The notes under the pieces were generated by a model. It was not told the origin of the DNA, made no database searches, and saw nothing but the letters and a program-made list of their open reading frames with translations. The translations under genes were made by a program, and so were the position numbers. Below are positions 10,555-22,692 of a stretch of DNA of 64,000 bases, in pieces. Position 1 is the stretch's first letter; the number at the start of each line of letters is the position of its first letter. This DNA comes from Cymodocea nodosa (lineage: Eukaryota > Streptophyta > Magnoliopsida > Alismatales > Cymodoceaceae), in contig CM072335.1 in NCBI GenBank assembly GCA_036874045.1, positions 8,948,001-9,012,000 on the forward strand. The letters run 5' to 3'.

Positions 10555-12523
10555 TGTTTGGGTTTTCCCAGTACTACACTAGAAAAACTTGGATTTGTTA
10601 CTTCTATTTTTACTTAGTTAATTTATCTTTATGCCTATTCTTTCTTTTAGAAGTAAACAAACAACCTTTAATACAATTTAGATATTAATTCCAATTTGTA
10701 CTTTAACTGCAAGTGCACAATGTCTATTGTATCAGTGTGCAAGTACAGGTCGATCTCATAGGGAATTGCTGACGAATTTAAGAAATGTTTGTTTGTGAAC
10801 AATTCAAATTTATATTCAATAAGCACTCCGTTGAGTTACAGTTAACTCAACGGACTATCCTCGTGGACTTAAGTTAACTCCACGAGCCTGTCTCTTCTTT
10901 ATAATATTGCTATTTACAGAGGAATTCAGCCAACCATTGGGCAATTCCACAGATTGTAAATAACATCAATTAAGCTTTTTAATGCTAGTTAACATTGGAT
11001 TTATCATTAAGCAATGCTAACATTCAGATGATTCAAACAGTAATCATTAAAATCTTTAAGTTTTTTGTACGAACTAATTTCAATAAACTGTAAAATTAAA
11101 ACTAACATAAAACAATCATAAAACTGATACAGATAACATTAATCACGATACAACACAAACAATACAACACTCAAATACAATATACAAACAAAGATAAATT
11201 GTTTTTGGTATTTTTGTTTTGATGTGAACATGGAAATGGGTGAAAGGTGAAATGTAGAGTAATCTCACTTGACAGTAAATACTTCCGACACTACTTGCAA
11301 CGCGGTTACACCATTGAAAATTAAACCACTTACAATTCTGTCTCCTCTCCCTATAGAATCGCGAGTCCAGAATTGCAAGATGATCTCCTCTTCAGCATAC
11401 AGGCATCAACCTAAAGCCAAGGCTAAAAGCTTTACGATCTCCTGAAATATGAGTCGGCGCTTGGTGAAAATGTCTTCCCTTCCCGCGACGCGATCACTTC
11501 TCACAGTGGTTGTCAAGCACTGTGTTTGGCTCGGAATCGACCCGACATCAGGCAAGTATCCTCACAGACCTCCGATGATTGGTGATTATGGTGGTGATAA
11601 CGATGGTTGGTGTGATACTTCGAAGAATCACCGATACTTTCTGCAGAAAGCTCGGTGCTCCTCCTCTGTATACACTGCCGTCCATCGATCATACACACTT
11701 CTTTTCTTTTATATTTCTTCAGTAGTAACTGCTTCTGCTTGAATGGTCGGTTGGATTTCCTTCCTTCAGATCAACGACGATGATTTCTTTCTCCCTGCGC
11801 GATTGAATTCCTACGTGATACGTGCAAACGTGGTTTTTCCTTCCAACTATCTGTTCCTACAATCGCTACAGTGGCATTTTAGAAAATAACTATAAAATAC
11901 ATGCAATAAAGAAATAAGCCGCTAACCTAACGCGTTACCTTAGTGTATATTCATGTAACTCAACGCGTACAGTTATGCTAACTTAACGAGTTATAACTTA
12001 AGTAAATCCACCAGATCTCGACACGTGTCAGTAGCAGTTTAAACATAAAATAACATTTCGGAGAGTTACAGGTCTAACTATCCGATGCTTAGATGCATTT
12101 TTGGATAGTTACAGCTAACTCACCGAAAGTTCACTTAAGACATTCATTCTGGTTTTGACACGTGTACATTTGGAAATAATAAAATATTCTCTCAAAACAT
12201 AACTGTTCGGTAATTTAAACATAACTATCCGATACATATTCCGTCTGTTAAACATAACTGTCTGAATTTGTTCGGTATGTTAAACATAACTGTCCGAAAT
12301 ATCAGAAAATTTGGATACTTAAGAATTTCACAGCCTGCAACTTACCGACAGTTCATAAATGTACTAAATTAACATTAATTCCCTAAAATTAAGTAGATTC
12401 TTCAATTAAAGCATATAACAGTGCAATTATAACATAATGGCTTAATTCTCATATGATAAGCTAAATATTATGCAATTAACCATCATTTAACTGTTAATAA
12501 TATGCACTTTTTCATTCTAAACA
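10555..12523 (-). repeat. 5' LTR of gypsy A
   Basis: 1969 bases; minus-strand ends TGTTTAGAATG and CCCAAACA. Highly similar along its length to the two BC LTRs (47650-49594, 55462-57418). Contains AGTTA/TAACT repeats near 10826-10885 and 11930-12310 and a less AT-rich patch near 11340-11640. Confidence 0.9.
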
Positions 12524-12699
12524 CTAGCCATGACCAAATCATTAAGGGATTAGAAGCAAAGTTTGATAGGTTATCTACTTCATCTAGAGGTAGAGCATGG
12601 GGAGAATTACCTAGTAATACTATACCAAATCCCTACATGGCAGGTGTGCACTTGGCACAAGGAGAGACTTCAGGAACCAATCCTTCACCATCTACATGA
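12524..12699 (+). pseudogene. Gypsy H gag C-terminal end
   Basis: A frame running to a stop at 12699 encodes IIKGLEAKFDRLSTSS followed by GELPSNTIPNP, which resembles the Athila gag tail and the BC gag tail (GGLPIQAIPNL). No protease or RT follows. The rest of gag lies left of gypsy A. Confidence 0.55.
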
Positions 12700-12709
12700 G
12701 TGAAAGTAA

Positions 12710-12743
<34 letters not shown>

Positions 12744-13206
12744 TGTTAGTATTTTTATTCCTAATCATATGTTGTAGTTCTTTTTATGTAAATTATTTCT
12801 GTTTTGATATGTTTGTTAGTTTTGTAGTTTATTCCTTTTCTTCATCAAGCAAGGCATGCACTCTTAATCCTATTACTATATGATGCATTTGAATGATACT
12901 TGTATTAAACACTATTTCTTTAGCATACTACTCAATCTCCATTGTATGTTTTAGAAATAATACAATTTAAATTTATACAAGTGTATATAGTTTGCATGTT
13001 AGGTATAGGGGTGTAATCTTTCCTTGCTTGTCATAGTTTGTTTCTTTTGTTTTTGTCGTCTTCATGCTTTTTATCTTCATGCTTTCTTTTACATTGGGGA
13101 CAATGCAAAGTTTAGGTATGGGGGAAGAAGCATTTGATGATAGTTTTTTTTTTTGATTTTGTGCTCTTTTCTTGTTTATTTTGTTTTATAAATGCTCTTA
13201 GGCCCT
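12700..13206 (+). other. 3' noncoding region of gypsy H, first part, with internal polypurine tract
   Basis: Contains a (TA)n microsatellite at about 12722-12750, then CATTGGGGACAATGCAAAG followed by TTTAGGTATGGGGGAAGAAG at about 13113-13133. This is the Athila-style polypurine-tract neighbourhood, but it lies about 1.1 kb of H sequence before the LTR. The last five bases (13202-13206, GCCCT) are the TSD of element D. Confidence 0.7.
12722..12750. repeat. (TA)n microsatellite
   Basis: About 14 TA units in the 3' noncoding region of gypsy H. Confidence 0.9.
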
Positions 13207-14423
13207 TGTAGGATTGTCTGTATCACAAGTGGGGGGGTGAATTGTGTCTTTAGTAATTAAATACTAGCAGATAAAACAAGAGCACAAAACACTCGTGAAT
13301 GAAATTCTATTCTTTATTTAAAGACAGAATTTACAATATCTTTTCAACTCAATTCCCTTCTTGAAGGTTTTAATACAGTAATGTTTGATATACAATTCAA
13401 ATAGAAAAACAAAGCTCTTATTCAAAACTAATTTTGAATTGTATAAAACCTAATCTTTATGCACATAGCTTCTTTCTTTCTCTTTGCTCAGCTTCTGTAT
13501 CTCTTCTTCTCTAGTTGTCGAATTTCCAGACTTCTTGCATTTGCAGCTCCTTTTTTGAAATTGCTTGGAATTTCGAACTTCTTCTGATGTTGGAGAATTT
13601 TTCAGAATATGAATATTCAAACTTAACTTTTCAGTTAGGGATCCAGATTGAATATTTAGACTTGGTTTTTGAGATTGGGATCCTCTATTGTAATGTAGCT
13701 CGTACTCTCTATTTGTAGTCGAACTCTGTTGTCTTTCATGTTCAGCATGTTCATCCACTTAATCCACAATCCATAATCCATAATCCACGTACTAATTTTT
13801 TCTTTAATCCAAATTACTATCTTTTTGAGTTTCCACTTTCTCTACAATCATTTTGAATTTCCACGATCTGCACTCATAGATATATCGAGACTTTTATCTT
13901 CATAGAGTCTTGTAGAATTTATCTTCCAAGTCTTTGATTTAGTCGAATATTTATCCTTTAAGTCTTGTAAAAACTCAAACACTTATCCTTTAACTCTTCG
14001 AGTTTTTGTGCTCCTACAAAACACGTGACTAAACAAGAAAACTTATCTATTCGTCAGTCCTTTTATAAAACTCGAACAGTTATCTATCCATGCATATAAA
14101 AACTCGAACAGTTATCTAACTATTCGATTTTTCATTACCGAACGCACATGGAAAACACGTGACAACTTAAAAACATATGTGCAGATAACTTAACTATCGA
14201 GTTTTTAATATAAAGTAATCGACAAAAACGAAACGTTAACTATCCAAAAGTTTAACTATTGCAAATATAACTCTTCGAAAATTTTTAATTTATCCGACAT
14301 AAAAATGAAACTTTCCGATAATATGTTAACTGTTATACTTAGAGAAATATACTTAGAGAATATTATGTAGACTTATTTAAAAACATTAATAAAGCATATA
14401 TCATCAAAATTACATACCTAACA
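13207..14423 (-). repeat. 3' LTR of copia D
   Basis: 1217 bases, minus-strand ends TGTTAGGTATG and GATCCTACA-like; pairs with 21485-22687. Rich in CGAANAGTTA/TAACTATTCG repeats and ACGTG boxes. Confidence 0.9.
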
Positions 14424-14440
14424 ATCTCCCCCTTTTTGAT
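14424..14440 (-). other. Polypurine tract of copia D
   Basis: On the minus strand ATCAAAAAGGGGGAGAT ends exactly at the LTR start. A further purine run of the same type (AAGGGGGAGAA) occurs near 14516-14526, as Sireviruses often have several. Confidence 0.88.
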
Positions 14441-14751
14441 GATGTCAAAACCTAATAAGTCACATAATTTATATCTCCGCCTTTTTGGCATTATAAAAAA
14501 GTAAACAAACTATTTTCTCCCCCTTTAGGAAGTTAAGCAAGTTAAATGTAAGGAAGGAAATCTTATTAAGTTTATATTAATCAAAACAATAGTTTCAAAT
14601 ATACATAAAATTTATGGATTAAGCATAAACTGTTTAAACATAAATTGTGAAAAATAATCACATAACATTAAATTCAGTAAACAGTTGACATAATATTTTT
14701 GGTTACAAATTACAAGAAATAAATCATGTAATACATAATTTGTATTATCAC

Positions 14752-17370
14752 AAGCCTCTGTGTCTTCGAAAAATATCAATTAGAGTATCTGAAATTTTCT
14801 TTGCAATTTCTGTACTAACTCTGTTTATCTGATCAAGTAATGCTTGATCTAAATCATTTTGAGAAACTTGTGATGGTTGCTATAAAAATTCAGTATGAAT
14901 GTCTGTATCTATACCTATATGTGTATCTGTATGTATACCTTATTGTATATCTGTATGTATATCTTGTTGTATATCTGTATGTTGCTGTTGGTCTGTAAAT
15001 TGTGTTGATTTGTGCTATTGCTATTGGGACTGAGTTTGCCAATCTTGTTGTTGTTGTTGTCTGAGGATAGGTGTATCTGCTTCCTGGTATTTTTGGAGTT
15101 CCTTTGCAGAGAAAGATCTTGATTTAATCTTTTCTGTGGTCAAGGTGTAATATCTATTTGACTTGCCACAATTTTCAAAATCGTATTATCATAAAATAAT
15201 TTACTCTGCAAATGTAAGATATGAGAAATAAAAATATCATACCAGTTCACTTGTATATGGTTAATTAATGCATATGTAGCATAAAGACAACATCTGCCAA
15301 CTTCTGCACCATGACCAAACCTCTGAAACAATGAAGCATGCAGTATTTTTGCAATAAAACGTGCTTGGCCATTTAAGTCATTTAGTAACCTCAATGGTTT
15401 GTTGGCAATTGGATCTTTGGCTAAAGTTTGAATGTCTCATCCCAAATGATAAACCTATTTTCTTTCTTATAATTTAACTCCATTTTTCAGACCAAGTACT
15501 TGATAAAGTAAATCGGGAGATAAATATATGTCATTTGCTTGTATATTGGAAATAGGAATATCGTCTTCCACTGTTAAGTTTGAGTAAAAATAGCTGATAA
15601 GTTCGGGTATAACAAGATGGCCTAGTTGTTGTGGAAGTAGAGTCAACAAGTCTTGAAATTCAAACATTTCTTGTATATGTGCCATCCCTTCAAACTTAAC
15701 TAGTCTTGAATATAAAACTATAAAAGTTTTATATGTTTGAAATTTGTCATAACAGGAACTATTTCTGAACCATAATAATGTATTTTCATCTAAACTCTGT
15801 TTAGGATTAGGTATTTTCCTGTCATGATGTTTTGATATGGGACTTGTTTCAATATTATCAGTAGCATCTATATTTTCAGATCTTTTAGAACTGGTGGAAT
15901 TTCCATCAAAATTAGTATAAATGTCTGAAATATCTGTTATTGTCGTATCAATAATCTGTTGAAATTCTTCTGTTTGTTTTTCTAGAAACATTTCAGTAGC
16001 AACAGTATTTGTATCAATTTGTCTATCAGCAACATGTATGTCTATAATTGATCTATACAACAACTGTCTCTGTATGAAAGAATGTTCTATATCTGTCTGT
16101 ATAATAGAATCATCCTGTATTTCTGAAATTGCTATTCTTGAGACATAGGCAGTGTGATATTCAATTTGTAACTATGTATGTTGTTGATTATATATATTTA
16201 TCAACAAGTATATTATATACTGTAATAGACATAACCATATGTATAAACTGTAGTATAAGCAACTATACCAAAAATTAAAATTTTCTATCTGTGATACAGT
16301 TAGAGGAAGAATATCTATACATTCCTCTTTAGATGAAATATCTTCTATATTCATAGACTCAGTGTCTATATCATCAAAAATATCATCAAAAATTGATATC
16401 ATCTATATATGTATCATCAAAATTTCCTACATGCTCTCTTTCCGTAGGAAAAGAATGTGTGTTTGCAGCATTGTGCAAAAAAACTCTCCATTGTATGAAA
16501 AGATACATTATGCACTAATGTGACACAATACCTTAGAGTATATAATTGTAAGCCAATATTTGTCACATCTGCTGGTATTCCTGACAAAAATGTCTGTCCA
16601 ACTTTTGCAATGGAGCATAGTTTTCCATTTTTCATTGATTCTTCTTTTTGCTGCAATATTCCTTGTACACTTGCAATTAGTCCAAAATATTTAATTGTCT
16701 TTTTCTTTTTTCGACTATATGTTTGTAGTGTTTCAAGTTGTTTAGGAGGTTCTAAAATTGTCTTAATTTCTCCTGTTAAAGTCACCTAGGGTCTTGATGG
16801 TCCTTCACCATGATGCCTAGGTGGTAATAATGGAATATAGAGTTTTAAGCTCTCCACCTCTACCATTTTAAGTTGATAAACTCTTTGTCCTTCACTCCGA
16901 AGGCCCATTTTGCTAATGGCAATTTTTTGTTCATTTATGTACTATTGAATGTTATTTAAAATAGCCAGGGGAAAATAATGTTGGGAATACAATGATTGTA
17001 ATTCCCTGTTTGCATTTTCGATCATTGGTCCCCATTTCTTTCCATAATAAGTGATAAACTGTATCGATTTTTCAGGTATCTGTCCAAAACTTGTAATAAC
17101 CGCAAGGTTAGGTTGTAAAGTTCGTTTCCAAAGTTGTAATGCATAAAGTTCAGTCTGTTTTAGTCTAAACTGTGTTTCATCATAATTGTGAATAAACTTC
17201 CAACAGAAATTTTTCTCATCTTGAATAGCTTTTCTTATTTCATGCAGTATTTCATTTGTAAAAGTGTACCTTGAATAGATGTCGTTGATTTCATTCTGCA
17301 TTTTTTGAAGTTACAGCTCTCTTTTCTCCACTTTTATCATTCTAACGCATCCTCTTCCACGTCCTAACAT
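14752..17370 (-). pseudogene. Extra gene (env-position ORF) of copia D
   Basis: Starts MLGRGRG, comparable to the GCGRGKGKSRR start of the F copy. An N-terminal region with NEILHEIRKAIQ is near 17200. An acidic middle carries ETSPISKHHDRKIPN, then come FEFQDLLTLLP, YFYSNL, LSPDLLYQVLGLKNG and INHIQVNWYDIF, which align in order with the F and G copies. A glutamine-rich tail (near 15040) and a short C-terminal helix-like end follow. No signal peptide or clear membrane anchor is seen, so a true envelope is unlikely. It resembles the 'putative plant transposon protein' domain. Broken, with several breaks. Confidence 0.68.
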
Positions 17371-19486
17371 TGTCGATTAAGCTTTGTTGTACACTGTAGA
17401 ACTTAGTGGAAGTGAAGATTACGAAACTAGGGTTTTACCAAGGTAGAAACATGAAAGGTTGTTAGTAAAACATTTATAACTCTTCAAGTTTATAAACGGA
17501 TAAACAGATTCAATCATTGAAATCATAAATATAAGATCTGTTACTGATAAATAACTCGAGTGCTTACAATAACTATACAAGTTTTACAACCGACTAAAGC
17601 AGAATACTTAGTGTAACTGTTCGTATAAAGAAAATAACTTCGGGCTAAGTGAAAAGTGAGAAAACTCAAAGACTTATGATAACTATTCGAGTTTCTCGAA
17701 TGGATAGGTGCGAAAGTCGAAGAGTTAAACATAATTGTTCGAGTTTCGACTGAGACATTATAAAACAGTGAAATTCAACATGTGCACAATTTGAACTTAA
17801 GGTGTTCAGAAAGTTTCGGAGACTTATAAACCTAACTATCTGATGCTTAGGCGTAATTCAGAGAGTTACAAATAACCTTCTGAAAGATAACTTAAGTCAA
17901 TCTTCCAGATCACGACACGTGTACTTAAGTAGTTTTATAATAAAAAGATGTTTCGGACAGTTACAAATCTAACTATTCGATGCCCAAACGCATTTCGGAG
18001 AGTTATAGATAACTTACCAAAATTCCACTTAAGTCATGCCTTATGGTTTCGACATGTGTACTTCAGGAAATAATAAAATATTCTATTGAATGTTTTAAAA
18101 CATAACTGTTCGATACTTGCAATATAACTTACTGAAACAATAGAAAATTCAGATACTTAAGAATTAAAAAGCCTGCAAGTCACCGACAATTCAGGAATGT
18201 ACTTAATTAAAGTATATTTCCTGAAATTATGCTGATTCTTTCATGAAAACATATAATAGTTCATAAGAGATGAATTATTATACGAGAAATTACTCCCCCT
18301 ACATAAATGTAGTGTAAAGAATCTATGTCGTACTTATACTGGGTTGCCAAGCCCTAAATAGATTTGGCTTTAAAAGGTTAAATAGCTTACTTAAAAAGGA
18401 TGTTAAGCCTTAAATAGATTTGAGTCTCTCTAAATTTTTATTTTTATTTTTTAAATATGAATTAAATACAGAAAGAAGTAGTAGATTTAACAATTTAGAC
18501 TTTTTGGCTTTTATCTTATTCAGTTTACAAAAGATAATTCATAAAGATATACCTTCAGGAACTTAAAAGAATTCAATAATGAGTACACAAACTTAAGACA
18601 ATAAATATCGTACATTATGTGTAAAGAGTAGATAATAACAAGAAAAAAAATAAAGATTATATGCACAGATTATGGCAGGATTGTTATAACACCTTAAAAG
18701 ATAAATTAAGCTTGAGTACATTGCCCCTTTTTCCTTTTTTTTTTTGTTTATATTCATATATATATATTTTATGTATTTCCTCCCACAATATCATCTTTTT
18801 ACGTGATCACAATCCCTTACTTAGGGGAAAGATAACCAGTTACTTAATGATAAGTGAGAATAGGTAATTTTTTTTTTTTTAATTTTTAATTGTAATTTGA
18901 ATTGTAAAATGAGTTTTCAGTCAACACATCACAAACTAGTTGGTTTAAGTGACTAGGATTTAAGATCCCTCAATGGACTTAATTACTCAAGTAATTGCAA
19001 ACAAAAAAAATAAATAAATAAAACAAGACAGTAAATTAAATTAGAGGCAACCACAAGACTTAATTTTTCTAACAGAATGTTAATAACTTTCCTTTAATAA
19101 AAAGTACATACTTTCTATGTATTTTCCTGTTAAAATCTCTATAATAGCATATACGCATATACATAAGTAACAAAAATATAGTTGGTACTCACATTGAATC
19201 AATTTAACTTTCCTTAAGTAATCTTTTCTGAATTTTTCTTAAATAAATTGACTTCAATAAAAATCAGAATTTCATAAATTCTTAACTACCAGAAACTATA
19301 ATTCGAAAATTGATATATATATATATATTTTAATAATAAAGACATTAAATTCTAAAACTACCTTTATAACAAAATAGTCAAAAAGAGATTTTATCTCTTG
19401 GAACCCATTTTTGAGTGGGTCTAAGAATTTTAGAGAGTCATACAAAAATAATCCGTATTTTTAGACTTCAACTTATCTATTTTCTG
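17371..19486 (-). other. Spacer of copia D with gypsy-like 3' noncoding sequence
   Basis: No gene seen. 17460-18280 holds many AGTTA/TAACT repeats with CGAG or CCGA flanks. 18661-18860 on the minus strand matches gypsy H at about 23080-23230: both contain GTAACTGGTTA, CTTTCCCCTAAG and AAGGGATTGTGA in the same order. A TA run lies at 19315-19328. Confidence 0.65.
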
Positions 19487-21390
19487 TTAATTATTTTTTT
19501 GTTTCTTTCTCTTAGTGTTATAATTATCAGAACATTTATCTCTATGTAAACTAGAGTTGAAATTTTCATTTCTAACATTATTTGATTTCCAATATCCGAT
19601 ATTCTTTAAATATGAAGAAAATTGATCAAGAATAGTAATATTCTCAAATGACTTAGCTTGATTTTTCTGAAAATTTCTTTTGACATTCTTGCATCGTGTG
19701 CTATCATTTATATGCTGCATTTTATCAATTTGCACATATTTTTCTCCCTTTTTAATTACACACAGAATAGTTTTTCCCTTACTATTCTTAGTATTGGAAA
19801 TAAAGACATTATTTTTAGCAGTACCATCATGCAATATATAATTTTCAGAAGATGCATCGTGTAAACCAATACCATGTTTTTCTACATTTGATATTTTACT
19901 ACTATGTTCATTTGTTATAGTTTGACTATTATTCCATTTACTTAATATAGCCTTTTGATCACAAACCTTAATCTTTAACACATCAATTTCTGAATTTAAA
20001 TCAGTAATAATCAGTTCTAGTTTTTCAATTTCACAGATCATTTTCTTCTTACCAGCAATTAAATTTTCACAATTAGCATGCAATTTTCTTTCTATTATAG
20101 TAAACTTTAAAATTTCCTATGCATGCCTTTGATTTTCTTCTTTAAATTTATTCAACGTAGAGTTCAGAAAATCAATCTTATTTTCAGATTCATCTAGCAT
20201 TTTCCTAGTGTTCTTTCCTTCTATTTTTACTTTCTTATATTTTTTGGCCAGTCTATTGTATTCAACAAGTAATCTATCAAAACTATCAAAGTTAGCATTT
20301 TGATCAAAGGATACCTCACTAGATTTTGCCATGAAGCATACGTTTGCCAGATTTTCTTCTAAATCTGATGTTGATGAGGATTCATTGTCTGATGTTGAAT
20401 CCTTTGTTTCTTCACTTTGTGAAGCTGAAGAGTCATCCCATGTCACTTTAAGTGCCATTCTCTTTCTGAATTTCTTACTCCTAAAATTCCTCCTCGAATT
20501 CTTCTTATCTTTGTTGAGCGGACAATCAGTTTGAAAGTGACTCGGTCTGTTGCACTTGTAGCATATGATTTTGTCTTTCATGAATGACTTCTGCTCCATA
20601 TCTCTAGATGTCTTTGCTGACTTGAAGTTCCTGCGTTTCTTCAACAGATTTTTAAATTTTCTAGTCAACAATAGTAAATCATCGTTAGAATCACTAGTGA
20701 CTTCTAAGACTTTATCAGCCTCAAAAGCCAGATCCCTTCTAGGATTTTTCCCTTTTGGATCTAAATGTTGTACTTCATAGGCTGTCAGATTTCCTATGAG
20801 ATCATCGAGAGTATATGTTTTTAAATCTTTAGACTCTTCAATAGATGTTGTCTTTTGAGACTAAATTTTAGTTAAAGATCTAAGGATCTTTCTTACCAAG
20901 TTTTTTTCCTCGAATTTCTTGCCTAAAGATTTTAATGAATTTACAATCTCAAGAAAATGAGAAAACATGTCAAAGATACATTCATTTTCGTGCATTTTAA
21001 AAAGCTCATATTTATGTACTAACATATTAATCTTAGATTCCTTGACTTGGTTAGTACCTTCGTTGGAAACTTCTAATGCATGCCATATCTCATATGCAGT
21101 TTGATATGTAGAAACTTTATTAAATTGATCATGAGATAAAGCACAAAACAAGATGTTTAAACCTTTAGCATTCAGTGTCATTCACTCCTTTTCATTAAAA
21201 GTTCAAGTATCATATGGAGTCGTAACTAACACTATAGGATTGCTAATTATATGCCATAATTTGAAATCGATTGATTGAAAGAATACTTTCATCCTATATT
21301 TCTAGTAGCCATAATTACTGCCTTCGAACATAGGAGGACGATTAGTGGTCTGTCCTTTAGTCATAACTAAGATTTCAGTATTATCCATTT
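19487..21390 (-). pseudogene. gag: Copia D gag region
   Basis: Begins MDNTEILVMTKGQTTNRPPM near 21388, the usual start of copia gag, followed by the UBN2-type region with LNILFCALSHDQF, YEIWHALEVSNEGT and YELFKMHENE. Then comes a zinc knuckle CYKCNRPSHFQTDC and the Sirevirus mark MALKVTWDDSS, with ANVCFMA further on. A long coiled-coil-like tail (LIITDLNSEIDVLKIKVCDQ region) follows. The same order is seen in the F gag. It forms the particle that packages RNA. No protease follows. Broken, with several breaks. Confidence 0.82.
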
Positions 21391-21470
21391 TAAATAGATA
21401 ATCCTAAGAAAATAATAGGAAAAATCGATTCCTAAATAGAGAAATAAAAGCTCTTAATTACGATAATAAT

Positions 21471-21484
21471 GCTCTGATACTAGT
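21471..21484 (-). other. Primer-binding site of copia D
   Basis: The minus strand reads CTAGTATCAGAGC right after the LTR end CCTACA, close to the TGGTATCAGAGC copia primer site complementary to initiator tRNA-Met. Confidence 0.8.
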
Positions 21485-22687
21485 TGTAGGATCGTTTGTA
21501 TCACAAGAGGGGGGGTGAATTGTGTCTTTAGTAATTAAATACTAGCGGATAAAACAAGAGCACAAAACACTCATGAATGAAATTCTATTCTTTATTTAAA
21601 GACAGAATTTACAATATCTTTTCAGCTCAATTCCCTTCTTGAAGGTTTTGTTATAGTAATGTTTGATATACAATTCAAATAGAAAAACAAAGCTCTTATT
21701 CAAAACTAATTTTGAATTGTATAAAACCTGATCTTTATGCACATAGCTTTTGTATCTCTTCTTCTCTACTTGTCGAATTTCCAGACTTCTTGCGTTTGCA
21801 GCTCCTTTTCTGAAATTGCTTGGAATTTCGAACTTCTTTTGATGTTGGAGAATTTTTCAGAATATGAATATTCAAACTTAACTTTTTAGTTAGGGATCCA
21901 GATTGAATATTCAGACTTGGTTTTTGAGATTGGGATCCTCTATTGTAATGTAGCTCATACTCTCTATTTATAGTCGAACTCTGTTGTCTTTCACGTTCAG
22001 TATGTTCATCCACTTAATCCACAATCCATAATCCATAATCCACGTACTAATTTTTTCTTTAATCCAAATTACTATCTTTTTGAGTTTCCACTTTCTCCAC
22101 AATCATTTTGAATTTCAACGATCTCCATTCGTAGATATATCGAGACTTTTATCTTCATGGAGTCTTGTAGAATTTATCTTCTAAGTCTTCAATTTAGTTG
22201 AACATTTATGCTTTAAGTCTTATAAAAACTTGAACACTTATCCTTTAACTCTTCGAGTTTTGTGCACTTGCAAAACACGTGACTAAACAAGGAAACTTAT
22301 CTGTTCGTTAGCCCTTTTATAAAACTCGAACAGTTATCTATCCATGCGTATAAAAACTCGAATAGTTATCTAACTATTTGATTTTTCATTACCGAACGCA
22401 CATGGAAAACACGTGACAACTTAAAAACATTAAAAACATACGTGCAGATAACTTATCTATATGAGTTTTTAATATAAAGTATTCGACAAAAATGAAACGT
22501 TAACTATCCGAAAGTTTAACTATTGCAAATCTAACTCTTCGGAAATTTTTAATTTATCCGACATAAAAATGAAACTTTCCAATAATCTGTTAAATGTTAT
22601 ACTTAGAGAAATATACTTAGAGAATATTATGTAGACTTATTTAAAAACGTTAATAAAGCATATATCATCAAAATTAAATACCTATCA
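21485..22687 (-). repeat. 5' LTR of copia D
   Basis: 1203 bases, pair of 13207-14423. The U5 tail (about 40 bases at the left) is nearly the same as in the F family, although the rest of the LTR differs. Confidence 0.9.
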
Positions 22688-22692
22688 GCCCT

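Larger units (their letters stand above)
8609..12523 (-). mobile_element. Gypsy A: Athila-type element, same LTR family as BC, left part cut off by G
   Basis: Minus order: 5' LTR (12523-10555), tRNA-Asp primer-binding site, about 110 bases of leader, zinc-knuckle-like region, LRSG linker, protease, then the start of the protease-RT linker where fragment G interrupts. RT and integrase should lie left of the window. The LTR, the 7-base spacer and the primer-site flank are nearly the same as in element BC, so A and BC are members of one LTR family with different cargo. Broken, with several breaks. Inserted in gypsy H. Confidence 0.85.
13207..22687 (-). mobile_element. Copia D: Sirevirus-type element with gag and extra gene but no pol
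   Basis: Complete in outline: LTRs at 13207-14423 and 21485-22687, TSD GCCCT at 13202-13206 and 22688-22692, a tRNA-Met-type primer site beside the right LTR and a polypurine tract beside the left LTR. Minus order is LTR, gag, a 2-kb spacer, the extra gene, tract, LTR. I find no protease, integrase or RT motif, so it would depend on another element. By eye the LTRs differ by about 4-5 percent over the first 200 bases. The coding parts have several breaks. Confidence 0.88.
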
